This document shows positions 44,949 through 54,826 of a DNA stretch of 64,000 nt, piece after piece; within the stretch, counting starts at the first letter, position 1, and each line of letters starts with the position of its first letter. The position numbers were made by a program, and so were the translations under genes. The DNA is taken from NCBI RefSeq assembly GCF_030263935.1, contig NZ_CP127162.1, positions 2,551,501-2,615,500 of the forward strand, read 5' to 3'. The stretch is from Paenibacillus polygoni. GTDB lineage: Bacteria; Bacillota; Bacilli; Paenibacillales; Paenibacillaceae. The notes below the pieces were generated by a model. The model had not been told where the DNA came from. It worked only from the letters and a program-made list of their open reading frames with translations, and searched no databases.

Positions 44949-46217
44949 TTATTTATTGAAAGTGACTTTTTCCAAACCATTCTCAAGAATGATTGACGTG
45001 TCCCTAGGTTTTGTTTCGGCAATTTTGCGGCCGCCTCTGAAAGAATAAAGCACTGCAGCTTGTTTACGGATCGCCTCATATTCATTCTCTGCTTCAAGAA
45101 CGATGAAGTTCGCTGGTTTACCTTCTTCAATACCGTACATATCTTCAATATGCAGGGTTCTTGCACTATTTTTCGTAATAAGATCAATTGAATTCACGAT
45201 TTGATCGTAACCAAGCAGCTGAGAAGCATGGATACCCATGTGCAGTACTTGAAGCATGTTGCCTGTACCAAGCGGATACCATGGATCAAAGATATCATCG
45301 TGTCCGAAGCACACATTAAGCCCGGCTTCTTGCAGCTCTTTGACGCGAGTCAGCCCTCTTCTTTTCGGATACGTGTCGAAACGTCCTTGCAAGTGGATGT
45401 TGACCAGCGGATTGGATACGAAATTCAGGTCCGCCATCTTAAGAAGTCTGAACAATTTATAAGTGTAAGCATCATTATAAGATCCCATTGCCGTCGTGTG
45501 GCTTGCTGTTGTCCGGGAACCTAAGCCGCGTTCGTAAGCTTCTTTAGCTACAACTTCTAAGAAACGGGATTGTTCGTCATCAATTTCATCGCAGTGAATA
45601 TCGATAAGACGGTCATATTTTTCAGCAAGGTCAAATGCAACCTTCATTGAATCCACGCCATATTCTCTCGTAAATTCGAAATGAGGGATACCGCCGACCA
45701 CGTCAACGCCCATCTTCAGCGCCTCTTCCATTAGTTCCACGCCGTTCGGGTAGGAGTGAATACCTTCCTGTGGGAATGCAACAAGCTGAATGTCAACATA
45801 GGGTGCCATTTCTTCTTTCACTTCGAGCATTGCTTTAACAGCGGTGAGACTTGGATCGGTCACGTCTACATGTGTCCGTACATGCTGAATACCTTGTGCG
45901 ACCTGCCATTTTAGTGCTGTTTTGGAACGTGTTTTAACGTCTTCATGTGTCAGGAATGCCTTACGTTCAGACCAACGCTGAATCCCTTCAAACAATGTCC
46001 CGCTCAAATTCCATTCCGGCTCGCCTGCTGTTAACGTTGTATCCAGATGAATATGAGGTTCAATGAATGGCGGCAGCACAAGTGCACCGCTCACGTCAAG
46101 AACTTCCTCATTCGTTGTCGTGTCCAAAGATTGTGTGATTTGCCCAAACTTCCCGTCTTTCACGACAATATTCCATAATCCTTCTTTACCCCGCAATTTT
46201 GCGTTCTGTATAATCAT
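44949..46217 (-). CDS. codA: cytosine deaminase
   Basis: 422 aa amidohydrolase that converts cytosine to uracil and ammonia in the pyrimidine salvage pathway. Metal-site motifs: [40 protein letters not shown] and [11 protein letters not shown]. These match E. coli CodA. Its ATG lies inside the end of the permease gene (32-bp overlap), so the two are translationally coupled. Uracil formed would feed UMP synthesis, which fits the PyrR attenuator upstream. Confidence 0.93.
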   Translation of the reverse strand: MIIQNAKLRGKEGLWNIVVKDGKFGQITQSLDTTTNEEVLDVSGALVLPPFIEPHIHLDTTLTAGEPEWNLSGTLFEGIQRWSERKAFLTHEDVKTRSKTALKWQVAQGIQHVRTHVDVTDPSLTAVKAMLEVKEEMAPYVDIQLVAFPQEGIHSYPNGVELMEEALKMGVDVVGGIPHFEFTREYGVDSMKVAFDLAEKYDRLIDIHCDEIDDEQSRFLEVVAKEAYERGLGSRTTASHTTAMGSYNDAYTYKLFRLLKMADLNFVSNPLVNIHLQGRFDTYPKRRGLTRVKELQEAGLNVCFGHDDIFDPWYPLGTGNMLQVLHMGIHASQLLGYDQIVNSIDLITKNSARTLHIEDMYGIEEGKPANFIVLEAENEYEAIRKQAAVLYSFRGGRKIAETKPRDTSIILENGLEKVTFNK

Positions 46218-47463
46218 TTAAATTCCCCATTTCTTTGGATTCTTTCGCAGGAACGACCAGCATTAAAACGATGTAAGCTGCTGCCGTACCGATTAGTGCG
46301 TTTAGTGGTGTAATTCCTGGGGCCAGCTGAGCAAAGGCTACACCGATTGCCCATGCAACCATCGCTACCCAGTTTACATTTTTGAATGTCATTTCGGCAA
46401 ATGGCTTATAGTTTCTACGCTTCACAACAAAGTAGTCTGCAATAATGATGGCCCCGATCGAAGGAATCGCTGCGCCGAGCACATTCAGGAAACCAACAAA
46501 GTTGTTATACATCCACATAGCAAATACGGTACCCACGATGCCGTTAACAATAACGAAGAACTTTTTCGAAATTTTAGTGATATTTGCAAAACCCAGCCCG
46601 GAAGCGTATAGGGCGTTATCGTTCGTCGTCCAGATATTCAGTCCCAAAACGATGATCGCTGGAAGGATCAACCCCTGCAGGAACATAACCTCCGAGATAT
46701 CTGACAGGTTATAAGCCATTGCGCCGACTGCTCCGAACAAGAACATAAGTGAGTTACCTAAGAAGAAAGAAATAACTGTCGCAGTCACTGCTTGTTTAGA
46801 TGTTTGAGAAAAACGCGCAAAGTCTGGCGTCAACGTACCGCCGCTAATGAATGATCCAATACAAATCGTTAGTGCCGCTGCCACGGTAATCGACTCTGTC
46901 GGCATGTAATCTAACAAGCCTTGAAAACCGCCCAGCGTGTCTACTCCTTCAAATACAGAGTAACCGCCAAGAATGGCAATAGCGGGAACCGCAATATATC
47001 CAAGAATAACGAGTGACTTGATACCGAAAATAGCTGTTGCTGTCATTGCTAAACCAAATATGAAAATTAAAAGATACACGTTCCAATCCATCGCTTTAGC
47101 GACGGGTACAGCGAACATCGCCACACCAACACCGAACCATCCTACCTGTGTAAATCCAAGCAAGAACGAAGGCAGGTATGAACCTTTCCCACCAAACGAA
47201 TATTTGGCCAACAAGTGTGTGGAAAGACCTGTTTTAGCAGCAATATGTGCCAGTGCTCCGGTATAAATACCTAAAATCAAGTTACCCCCAAGCACAATTC
47301 CCATGAACTGCATAAACGTCAAACTGACTCCGAGCGTCCCCCCTGCCAGCATACTAGCCGAGAAGAAAGTGAATGCTAGCATTACTGAAAACGTCTTTCT
47401 AAAATTGTTTCTTTGCGTCTTTGGCACCTCTTGCCATGAAAACTCTTGATCGTGTTTACTCAT
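46186..47463 (-). CDS. codB: cytosine permease (NCS1 family)
   Basis: 425 aa with twelve membrane helices. [20 protein letters not shown] near the start, [18 protein letters not shown] and [12 protein letters not shown] are NCS1-family features. The charged N terminus [18 protein letters not shown] is cytoplasmic. It imports cytosine with protons or sodium. ATG follows GGGGGT. Downstream codA processes the cargo. Confidence 0.92.
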   Translation of the reverse strand: MSKHDQEFSWQEVPKTQRNNFRKTFSVMLAFTFFSASMLAGGTLGVSLTFMQFMGIVLGGNLILGIYTGALAHIAAKTGLSTHLLAKYSFGGKGSYLPSFLLGFTQVGWFGVGVAMFAVPVAKAMDWNVYLLIFIFGLAMTATAIFGIKSLVILGYIAVPAIAILGGYSVFEGVDTLGGFQGLLDYMPTESITVAAALTICIGSFISGGTLTPDFARFSQTSKQAVTATVISFFLGNSLMFLFGAVGAMAYNLSDISEVMFLQGLILPAIIVLGLNIWTTNDNALYASGLGFANITKISKKFFVIVNGIVGTVFAMWMYNNFVGFLNVLGAAIPSIGAIIIADYFVVKRRNYKPFAEMTFKNVNWVAMVAWAIGVAFAQLAPGITPLNALIGTAAAYIVLMLVVPAKESKEMGNLNDYTERKIAG

Positions 47464-47504
47464 CAGAATACCCCCAGGTTAAAGTCTCCTGATACCAAAA
47501 AGCA

Positions 47505-47670
47505 GAAAAAAGAGGCTACTCGTCAAGTTTCAAACTGACAGGTAGCCTCTTTTTCACATCATAATCCGCGCGAAGATGCAGAGCATCTCCTAACGGACTA
47601 TGCCCTGATTCTCGCGTGATTATAAAATCCGCTGCCCTTGTCAGCCTCTCTGGACTGAATTAAAGGTACC
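47505..47670 (-). promoter_or_regulatory. PyrR-type attenuator in codBA leader
   Basis: On the minus strand, 5' to 3': CAGTCCAGAGAGGCTGACAAGG (about 47637-47658), the PyrR-binding consensus; a central region with complementary ATAATC...GATTAT arms able to act as antiterminator; and a terminator AGAGGCTACCT...AGTAGCCTCTTTTTT (47507-47553). By the Bacillus pyr model, PyrR-UMP binding favours termination, lowering cytosine uptake when pyrimidines are plentiful. Confidence 0.85.
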
Positions 47671-47888
47671 CGTATTCAATTACATTCTATTATTTTTGAA
47701 ATCTACTTGAATGTCAATGGTATTATTATCCTTACGTAATTTGAAAAATGCATTTCTAAATAGAGGGAGTAAAAAGGGAATTAACTCGTTATTAGATGAG
47801 ATGGAGATACTATCTAACTATTAAACGTCTAAGTAACAGGATTACTATGGAATCAGTGATTTTTTACATGGAAGTTGTTTGGGTTGCA

Positions 47889-47930
47889 CAACAAAGAGGC
47901 TCACACTGATTCGGAGAGCCTCTTGTTTTC
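47889..47930 (-). terminator. terminator past KASIII-like gene
   Basis: ACAAAGAGGCTC/GAGCCTCTTGT stem, 65 bases past the stop codon on the minus strand. Confidence 0.7.
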
Positions 47931-47995
47931 TGCTATTTTCATTTGCTTGTTAACGTAAAAGAACGACTACTAACATAAAATAACTGCTGCACTTT

Positions 47996-48967
47996 TTATA
48001 ATCTTGCTAATAATCCGCAGGAAGTAAAACCTGCTCCAACCGACCACATGATATGGTGATCCCCTTGCTTAAGCTTCCCATCTTCAATTGCATGATACAG
48101 GGCAAGGAATGGACTTGTTGTTCCCGTATAAGCATATTTGTTACCTACATAGGTGAACTTTGATGAGTCTTCTTCTAATGCTTCTGCTAAGTAAGCAATC
48201 TTTGTTGAGAGGACCTGAGAAATTGAATAATGGGTGATGGCATCTTTAGTAAGATCATGATCTTTTAAAAGATCATTTATTACAGCGGGTGCCTTAGCAA
48301 ACATACTATCCACTTTATAGGAATCGGACACTCTTGTTTGAATTACTTTTGAATTCTTAAATCCATGCTCAGGTAATACTAAATCTTCCGGTCTTTCAGA
48401 ATGGGTAATATAAGAAGAATCAATTAAACCGTACCCGTCTTCTTCTACTCTTTCTAGAATAACAGCACATGCTGCGTCACCGCTTAAACCTATATGTACC
48501 AAGTTCTCAGGCTTATAGAAGTTGCCTACTTGCTCACTTCCTACGATAAGCGCGTATTTCATTTTTGGATTATGTAACATTGCTCTACTTACTTGATCAT
48601 ATGACACAACCATACCTGCACAATTCGCGTTCTGATCATAGATAGCACATTGATCTTTACCACCAATTGCTTTATGAATAAAAGCTGCATCGGTAGGTAT
48701 ATTGTACTCGTGAGTACCGGACGATATGGTTATCAGATCTAGCTGCTCACCACTCATATTTGCTGCTTTTAGTACTTTTTTAGCTGCTTCAATCGCCATC
48801 GTTACGGTGGTTTCTTGTTCATCTGCTAGATATCTATTATCTCTTCCTAAATGGGCCCACATCCCAAGAAGTCTTTCTCGATCGGGTGAAGAAGAAGCCA
48901 CTTCCTCATTCGTATATGAATTCTCTGGATGATATACTGCAATCTGTTTTAATCTAACACTGGGCAA
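47996..48967 (-). CDS. 3-oxoacyl-ACP synthase III (FabH/KASIII)-like enzyme
   Basis: 323 aa thiolase fold. Active Cys is in YDQNANCAGMVV; a His in ITHYSISQVL stands where HQAN normally is, and GNKYAYTGTTSP supplies the Asn. DAACAVILE is the usual dimer strand. It lacks the strict HQAN sequence, so it may not be a housekeeping FabH but a specialised acyl-condensing enzyme. No acyl carrier protein or malonyl transferase is adjacent. It lies 15 bases behind a small STAS-like gene, forming a two-gene operon. Confidence 0.85.
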   Translation of the reverse strand: MPSVRLKQIAVYHPENSYTNEEVASSSPDRERLLGMWAHLGRDNRYLADEQETTVTMAIEAAKKVLKAANMSGEQLDLITISSGTHEYNIPTDAAFIHKAIGGKDQCAIYDQNANCAGMVVSYDQVSRAMLHNPKMKYALIVGSEQVGNFYKPENLVHIGLSGDAACAVILERVEEDGYGLIDSSYITHSERPEDLVLPEHGFKNSKVIQTRVSDSYKVDSMFAKAPAVINDLLKDHDLTKDAITHYSISQVLSTKIAYLAEALEEDSSKFTYVGNKYAYTGTTSPFLALYHAIEDGKLKQGDHHIMWSVGAGFTSCGLLARL

Positions 48968-48981
48968 TCAAAACACACTCC

Positions 48982-49341
48982 TTATAATCCTAGAATTGCT
49001 TTAGCTTCTTCTGTTGTTTTTACAAACTGACCTGTAAACCCTTCTACTTTTTTAGCCGTATTATGAAGCTGAATGTTAACAATTGCTTTCTTAGCTTCTA
49101 CCATAATGCATCTTCCAAATTTAGAGTAAATCTCATAACACTCTGCTAAAACCGGTAGAATCTCTTGTTTAAATACAGCTAGATTCGTAGAATCAATAAC
49201 AATTGTCTGATTTGCAATGTGTGGACCTAAAGTAGCTTTCAAGTCAGCAACCTTCTGATTGGTTAACTCTAAACTGGCGAACCCTTCAAGATCTACCCAA
49301 ATAATATTACCTTCATTATAAAACTTTGTCGTTGCTTCCAT
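48982..49341 (-). CDS. small STAS-like protein, partner of KASIII-like gene
   Basis: 119 aa from ATG 49341, which follows AAAGGAG by 9 bases; the frame is open a little further. Pattern EGNIIWVDLEGFASLELTNQ, then NQTIVIDSTNLAVFKQEILP and KAIVNIQLHNTA. Alternating beta strands and helices resemble a STAS or MbtH-size alpha/beta domain, without the conserved Ser of anti-anti-sigma factors. Function unknown. Strict linkage to the KASIII-like gene suggests a shared pathway. Confidence 0.6.
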   Translation of the reverse strand: MEATTKFYNEGNIIWVDLEGFASLELTNQKVADLKATLGPHIANQTIVIDSTNLAVFKQEILPVLAECYEIYSKFGRCIMVEAKKAIVNIQLHNTAKKVEGFTGQFVKTTEEAKAILGL

Positions 49342-49562
49342 TTTTAACATCTCCTTTTGATTTTTTCTAATATGAGATATCACCGACGGGCTTTTTTTAG
49401 CCTACCTCCTTAAAAAAAGAACTTTTTTTCAATATTTGGTCATACAGAGAGGTTATCGGCATTTTTTAGTTTAAAGTGAAGATATTGTATGCAAAATTGC
49501 TAATTATGTATGCTACAAACGGATTAATGGATGAGCATGAGGAACTTTCTTTATTTTTCACA

Positions 49563-49590
49563 GAAAAAAAGCCCGGCTCATAGCCAGGCT
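49563..49590 (-). terminator. intrinsic terminator of sigma factor gene
   Basis: AGCCCGGCT/AGCCAGGCT stem followed on the minus strand by seven T residues. Confidence 0.8.
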
Positions 49591-49604
49591 CAAGGTTACT
49601 AAAA

Positions 49605-50828
49605 TTACAGTTTGATATATTCTACCCACTGCTTATACAGTTCCGGCTTGGTACACTTAAAAATCCCTTCAAAATCATGAGGATTTCGGATTACTTTGTT
49701 TAAAGCATCTATGCCGTATCGATCCATCACAAATTCCACCATCATATAAGAGAATTGAAATCCTTTCATCGTTTCAAAGTCCCAGGTATCGTTATCTAAA
49801 TCATCAAAAGAAGGGATCGCCAAATGGCGAATGGCATCTTCCGTTGAACTTTTTATATACTCTTTGGTCATCTGCTTGGCCTCGTATCCGCCTATTCCCT
49901 GTCTGATCCATTTGGGAGCCGAAGGATTAATATCTTCGATTAACCACATGGTAAATAAATGGACCACTCCTTTTAAAATAGACTCATAGGTATGATCAGG
50001 TCCCGGGTTTAGAGGAGATACTATTTTCAGAATATGACCTTCATACGTTCCCATAAACCAATCCGGTGCACCTGGTTCGCCGACTGCATGATGGAATGCT
50101 TGCAGGTCGGGATAGATTTCAATAACGATTTTACGAGAAGGCTGGTGATTGTACTTGGTTGTCACTCGTTCCACATTTATCTTTAATTCATCAAATAAGT
50201 CTTGATGTACCTTATTTAGACGTTCATTTGTACCTTGACTGTCACCCTTATTAACAATGGAAATCATATCCTGAATAGACATGATGGCAATGTCCCCCCA
50301 TTCATTCAATTCTTTTCTTAATTTTTCTAAAGCTCGGTATAATCGGTTCTTCACTGCACTCTCGCGCAGTCCAACGATTTTAGATATTTCAGACAAGGTG
50401 CAATCTACAAAAAAACGCAGTGCAATAATTTCCTGGTCAAGCTCACTCAGTTTCCTTAACGCAGAACTAATATCAATTCGAATATCCACATGTTTCGTAA
50501 ATTCAAGAGAGATTGACTGCGATTCATAATCTGTAAAATCAAATGGTGATTCTTTTTGCCGTGATAACCTGCGATATTCGTTCTTCACTGTATTCTGAGC
50601 AATCTTAAAGATCCAAGTGAACAAATGAGCGTTGCCTTTAAAGCGGTGAAAGTTCTCGACAGCTTTTAAAAATACCTGTTGTGTCAAGTCATCTGCAGCC
50701 ATGGGATTCACTTTCAGTGCGAAATATTTGCGAATTCTCTCACGATACTGCTCATACGTGTGATCGAAACTTGTATTGCGATCCTGTTCATCCGGATAAA
50801 CAGAAGTGTTGTCATGAGCTCCTGACAT
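49605..50828 (-). CDS. ECF sigma factor fused to peptidase-MA-like domain
   Basis: 407 aa. Residues about 20-95 are sigma region 2 (ADDLTQQVFLKAVENFHRFK, WIFKIAQNTVKNEYR). Residues about 125-180 are region 4 (LSELDQEIIALRFFVDCTLS, EISKIVGLRESAVKNRLYRA). Residues about 205-405 are an appended domain with VVHLFTMWLIEDINPSAPKW and IRQGIGGYEAKQM, the layout of gluzincin peptidase-MA proteins; the HExxH motif is degraded to VVHLF. It probably binds something rather than cleaving it. No anti-sigma gene is adjacent. ATG follows GAGGAGG. Confidence 0.85.
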   Translation of the reverse strand: MSGAHDNTSVYPDEQDRNTSFDHTYEQYRERIRKYFALKVNPMAADDLTQQVFLKAVENFHRFKGNAHLFTWIFKIAQNTVKNEYRRLSRQKESPFDFTDYESQSISLEFTKHVDIRIDISSALRKLSELDQEIIALRFFVDCTLSEISKIVGLRESAVKNRLYRALEKLRKELNEWGDIAIMSIQDMISIVNKGDSQGTNERLNKVHQDLFDELKINVERVTTKYNHQPSRKIVIEIYPDLQAFHHAVGEPGAPDWFMGTYEGHILKIVSPLNPGPDHTYESILKGVVHLFTMWLIEDINPSAPKWIRQGIGGYEAKQMTKEYIKSSTEDAIRHLAIPSFDDLDNDTWDFETMKGFQFSYMMVEFVMDRYGIDALNKVIRNPHDFEGIFKCTKPELYKQWVEYIKL

Positions 50829-50923
50829 GGTGTGAACCTCCTCTTGATTTACATTTAATTAGACACCGGCGGGAGCCAAAAAGCCACGTATAAATAAAAA
50901 ATAATTTTATGCTTTATATATAA

Positions 50924-51997
50924 GACGGATTGTCAATCCAAGTGCGACACTTCTTCTTCAAATGATTCGTGAGCAGTTTTCCATCCCAAACATTTCCTTG
51001 GTCTGTTGTTAATAAGTTGGAGGGCGTGTTCTAATTCTTCCTCGGTCACCTTTGCAAAGTCCTTTCCTTTTGGGAAGAACTCTCGAAGGAGCCCGTTTCC
51101 ATTCTCATTGGAGCCTCGTTGCCATGAGGAATAAGGATCTGCAAAATATACCGTCATACCGTGTGACTCTTCCAATTCACGAAAGCACGCGAACTCTTTA
51201 CCACGGTCTACGGTAGCTGTCTGGAAGGTTTGGGCAGGGTACTGTGCAGCAACTACACCAATAGCAATTTCCATTGATAATGAAGTGCGATCTGGCATTT
51301 TAATAGCAGTGTATAGCCTTGTTTTTCGCTCGATACATGTAGCGACACAAGCCTTACTTTTTCCTCGGCTGGAGACGACCGTGTCCAGTTCCCAGTGTCC
51401 AAAGGTTTCACGGGAACGAATCTCTTTAGGCCGTTGTTTGATAGAAGTGCCTACGAGGAAGCGACCTCGTTTTTCTTGGGGTTTTTGTCTTTTTCCTTTG
51501 TGTCTTAACTGCTGAACGGTGTTACGAATCATACGTCCTTGATAAAGCCAGCGATAGATCGTTTTGAACGAAACCATGGGCTCTCCTTTCAGTCTATAAC
51601 GCATAGAGATTTGCTCAGGAGACCAGGTTTCGTGAAGTCGCTGTTCAATTTCTTTTCCGAGTGTCTCCGTCCATTTTTCTCTAGGTTTCTGAGCTTGGCG
51701 AAGATGCTTATAACGATGCTCTGATGCTACCGCTTGATAACCATTTAGGCTTTGATTTTTCCTCAGTTCCCGGCTGATCGTGGAATGATGACGATCCAAT
51801 TCGCGAGCAATGGCTCGGGCGGACAGCCCCAGTTGATGTAATACTTCTAGTTTACTGCGTTCAATTATGCTAAGATGTGTGTAGCTCATGGCGGATTCTC
51901 CTTGTAGGTGTTGTGTGGTAACTCCATTCTACACGAATCCGGCCATGGGCCATTTTTAATTTTGAACTAGGTGTCGCACTTCATATTACAATCCGTC
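50924..51997 (-). mobile_element. IS30-family insertion sequence
   Basis: Encloses one IS30 transposase gene. Both ends carry AAGTGCGACAC (50940-50950 and complement 51971-51981). Outside these, GACGGATTGT (50924-50933) and its complement (51988-51997) also pair. So either the terminal repeat is 27 bp with a diverged centre (element 50924-51997), or the element is 50940-51981 and sits in the loop of a host hairpin. No clean target duplication is visible. Confidence 0.85.
50933..51889 (-). CDS. IS30-family transposase
   Basis: 318 aa. N-terminal HTH (LSIIERSKLEVLHQLGLSAR, DRHHSTISRELRKN) and DDE domain: FGHWELDTVV, TATVDRGKEFACF and SWQRGSNENGNGLLREFFPK. Intact full-length frame, so the element may still move. 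Ends with EEEVSHLD right at the left terminal repeat. Confidence 0.93.
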   Translation of the reverse strand: MSYTHLSIIERSKLEVLHQLGLSARAIARELDRHHSTISRELRKNQSLNGYQAVASEHRYKHLRQAQKPREKWTETLGKEIEQRLHETWSPEQISMRYRLKGEPMVSFKTIYRWLYQGRMIRNTVQQLRHKGKRQKPQEKRGRFLVGTSIKQRPKEIRSRETFGHWELDTVVSSRGKSKACVATCIERKTRLYTAIKMPDRTSLSMEIAIGVVAAQYPAQTFQTATVDRGKEFACFRELEESHGMTVYFADPYSSWQRGSNENGNGLLREFFPKGKDFAKVTEEELEHALQLINNRPRKCLGWKTAHESFEEEVSHLD

Positions 51998-52009
51998 ATA
52001 AAGAAAAAA

Positions 52010-52042
52010 CACCCTGAAATTCACAGGATGTTTTGTTTGTTT
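52010..52042 (-). terminator. intrinsic terminator of MFS gene
   Basis: ACATCCTG/CAGGGTGT stem followed on the minus strand by TTTTTT. Confidence 0.75.
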
Positions 52043-52054
52043 TAGTTAAATCCT

Positions 52055-53227
52055 TTAGTTTTGAATTTTACGTTCTTTCCTTCCATACAACAGGTAATAT
52101 AGGAAAAGTGTTGCTAATACAATGAACCCGAGTGTTACATATAAACCATCATATCCTGTCGCTGGAATGAGTAATCCAAGAATAGAGGGGCCAAAACCGT
52201 TTCCTAAATCATAAAATATAAAAAAAGTCGCAGTTGCTAAGCCAACTCTGTGCGGTTCAGCTAAACTGATTGCTAGAGCCTGAGATATGGATGAAATATT
52301 ACCAAACCCAAGAGCTACTAAAGCTCCTGCCAATAACAAAATAGCACTGCTAGAAGCAGAACCTAAGAAGAGCATTCCTGCGCCATAAACAATAAGAGCC
52401 GGATATATGATGATGTTTGCTCCTTTTTTGTCCATCAAACGTCCTGTAAAAGGTCGTGATATCAAGACAAATACAGTATAGATCATAAAGAAAAAACTTG
52501 CTGCTTCTATTAGCCCTAATTCCAAAGCATAAACATTCAAATAGGAAACGATACCTGAAAAACAAAATGCCATTATAAACATAATAATTCCTATTGGTAT
52601 CGCTTTAGGCTCAATAAAGTCAGAGACTTTCAATCCTTTTTCTTTCTTTATCGTTGCCTTATTCGTTACAGAAAACTTCACAAAAATTCCGATGACTACA
52701 TTTATAATTCCTAGGATCAGTGAGAAAATGAAAATCATATTTAAATTTGCGTTTTGGCTCATATTCAAACCAATAAATGGACCAATTCCCGTGGCCAGTG
52801 CCGTACTAATTGCAAAGTAACTAATCCCTTCCCCTTTTCGTGAAGCAGGAAGGTTAAGTACGACAACTGTACTTACAACCGTAGTTATTATACCTAATGT
52901 GATCCCGTTCAAAAAACGACTTAAGATGAGAAAACCAATGTTAAAATGAACAAAGTAAAGTAATGTTGTTAAAATGAAAAAAAGTAACGAGGTCATCAAG
53001 ATTTTTTTGGTTTGTACAAGACGTCCTGTAAATAAACGTCCTAATAAGGAACCAATAATAAAGATCCCTGCTATAATTCCCGCCTCGCCGGTAGATGCAT
53101 TAAATTCTTGAATTGAATATAGCGTAATCGTCGCGTTTAATAAAAAGAAAATTAATGTCATAAAGAAATTGATTAACGAAAGAATAATAAAATTTTTCGT
53201 CCAAAGTTTCGTGTTTATCTGACTCAT
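52055..53227 (-). CDS. MFS transporter (12 helices)
   Basis: 390 aa. Motif A-like loop GRLFTGRLVQTKKIL between helices 2 and 3, its repeat SRPFTGRLMDKKGANIIIY in the second half, and long hydrophobic helices throughout. The small size fits drug-efflux or sugar-efflux permeases of the YwbF/AraJ kind. Substrate not inferable. Good ATG with GGAG. Monocistronic. Confidence 0.9.
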   Translation of the reverse strand: MSQINTKLWTKNFIILSLINFFMTLIFFLLNATITLYSIQEFNASTGEAGIIAGIFIIGSLLGRLFTGRLVQTKKILMTSLLFFILTTLLYFVHFNIGFLILSRFLNGITLGIITTVVSTVVVLNLPASRKGEGISYFAISTALATGIGPFIGLNMSQNANLNMIFIFSLILGIINVVIGIFVKFSVTNKATIKKEKGLKVSDFIEPKAIPIGIIMFIMAFCFSGIVSYLNVYALELGLIEAASFFFMIYTVFVLISRPFTGRLMDKKGANIIIYPALIVYGAGMLFLGSASSSAILLLAGALVALGFGNISSISQALAISLAEPHRVGLATATFFIFYDLGNGFGPSILGLLIPATGYDGLYVTLGFIVLATLFLYYLLYGRKERKIQN

Positions 53228-53281
53228 CGTTGTTCTCCTGCCTACCTTATTAATTCGGTAAATAAATAGATTCTTAATTTC

Positions 53282-53320
53282 ACAAATAAATCGAGACCCT
53301 TCAAGGGCCCCGATTTATTT
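53282..53320. terminator. bidirectional terminator palindrome
   Basis: AAATAAATCG...CGATTTATTT enclosing CCCTTCAAGGG, nearly perfect. Ends the MBL gene. Confidence 0.75.
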
Positions 53321-53368
53321 GGTCACTGGTCTTTACAGCGACTCATATTCCTCACGTCGTCGTGGATA

Positions 53369-54133
53369 TTAAAAAGTGTACGATTCTCCGTCTTCGGGGA
53401 TGAATAAACGGGAGGAAAACCTTTTTTCTTCTCCAAAGCGTTTCAGTTCTTTTCTAGATAGTGTCCAGTGGTTAACTGCTTCCATGTGTACAGCGATAAT
53501 GTTGGCGTTGGGAGCTGCCTTATGCACCTCATAAACATCTTCTTTGCCCATGATAAGTGAACCCATATCATTCCAAACATTATCGCCAGCGTTCAAGACG
53601 ATAATTTCGGGATTGTGGGAATCGATTTCTTTTTGGACACCGTCATACCATACTGTATCTCCAGCTATGTATAATGTCTTCTCGTTGGCATGTTTAAATA
53701 CAACACCACACACCTGCCCCATCCTTTCTAACAATTCTTCCCCTCTACCGTGCTCACCTTGTGTTTTAATTAATTGAATACCCTCAAAAATCGTATCTTC
53801 AGCAAGTGTTTCTACTTGTTCAAAACCGTCGTTTTTAACTTGAATAGCATCCTGTTCGTTCTGTACAAAAACTTTAATACCTTTTGGAAGCATTTCTTTT
53901 GCTATATCATCGTAATGATCTAGATGCAAATGTGTCAGTATTACCGCATCGATATCTTTGATGATATCGTCAACTGACATCGGCAGATCGATTATAGGAT
54001 TTCTGATGTCCTCTCTGATCCCTGCCAAAAATGGAGGATACAGACCTTTGTCCGCGAGCAGTGGATCAATCAAGAATTTTTTACCTGCATAATGGACAAT
54101 GATTGTCGCATTTCGAATTTGTTGAATGAACAT
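53369..54133 (-). CDS. MBL-fold metal-dependent hydrolase (UlaG/YtnP-like)
   Basis: 254 aa. Metal-binding THLHLDHYDD, then TQGEHGRG, AGDTVWYDG and AVHMEAVNHW give the His/Asp ligands of a dinuclear centre. The N terminus FIQQIRNATIIVHYAGKKF marks the group of cytoplasmic hydrolases that includes UlaG-like lactonases. Start MFIQQIRN at 54133, AAGGAGA 12 bases upstream. It is divergent from an Lrp-family gene, its probable regulator. A second copy survives as a fragment at 54827. Confidence 0.85.
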   Translation of the reverse strand: MFIQQIRNATIIVHYAGKKFLIDPLLADKGLYPPFLAGIREDIRNPIIDLPMSVDDIIKDIDAVILTHLHLDHYDDIAKEMLPKGIKVFVQNEQDAIQVKNDGFEQVETLAEDTIFEGIQLIKTQGEHGRGEELLERMGQVCGVVFKHANEKTLYIAGDTVWYDGVQKEIDSHNPEIIVLNAGDNVWNDMGSLIMGKEDVYEVHKAAPNANIIAVHMEAVNHWTLSRKELKRFGEEKRFSSRLFIPEDGESYTF

Positions 54134-54272
54134 GTGAAAGTAAATTCTCCTTTTGTTATCTGTTTTGTTTCGCAACAAAGTTCAGTTTATACTAGATGCT
54201 ACGTTCAATTACACAGATTAATTAAAGTGTATTGACCTTTTCACTTTATTTTTTAAAGGAGATGCGCCAGAT

Positions 54273-54686
54273 TTGGATCAAACGGATAAACGAATTATTG
54301 AAGAGCTAAGTCAAAATAGCCGAATTACAATGAAAGAACTAGGGGCAAGAGTTCACCTCACTGGTGCCGCAGCAGCAGCCCGTGTGGAGAAACTAGAAGA
54401 TACGGGAGTTATAGAGGGGTACAGCATTAAGGTTAACCAAACAAAATTAGGTTGTTTTACGTATGCATTTCTTAACATTTATATAAAAAGCACACACCAC
54501 CAACCATTTCTTTCATTTATTCAAGAAAAAAGAGAGCATATCCTCAATAATTATAAAATAAGCGGTGATGGTTGCTATCTGCTTGAATGCAGGTTTCCAA
54601 GTAATGAATCATTGAACCAATTTTTATTAGATTTAAATAATTACGCCAACTACAAATTATCTATTGTGATTGATAAAACCTTGTAG
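54273..54686 (+). CDS. Lrp/AsnC-family transcriptional regulator
   Basis: 137 aa. HTH (DKRIIEELSQNSRITMKELG, HLTGAAAAARVEKLEDTGVI) followed by an effector domain with GDGCYLLECRFPS. Slightly short for the family (usually about 150). TTG start after AAAGGAGATG. Divergent from the MBL hydrolase by 140 bases, so it may control that gene. Confidence 0.9.
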   Translation: MDQTDKRIIEELSQNSRITMKELGARVHLTGAAAAARVEKLEDTGVIEGYSIKVNQTKLGCFTYAFLNIYIKSTHHQPFLSFIQEKREHILNNYKISGDGCYLLECRFPSNESLNQFLLDLNNYANYKLSIVIDKTL

Positions 54687-54746
54687 GAAAGAACCTAAAC
54701 AGCGGTTTTAGACAAGTTAGATATTAGTAGGAATCTGTTCATTAAA

Positions 54747-54786
54747 AAAAGGAAGCCAATTTGTATCCGATGGCTTCCTTCATATT
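54747..54786 (+). terminator. intrinsic terminator of Lrp gene
   Basis: AAGGAAGCCA/TGGCTTCCTT, 10-bp stem with T-rich tail. Confidence 0.8.
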
Positions 54787-54826
54787 TTTATTTCTTCTTA
54801 CTTTCTCACACTGTAATTAATCATTT

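Noticed and set aside
47505..47670. Purine riboswitch in the codBA leader
   Set aside because: The conserved purine aptamer core is absent, while the PyrR consensus is present.
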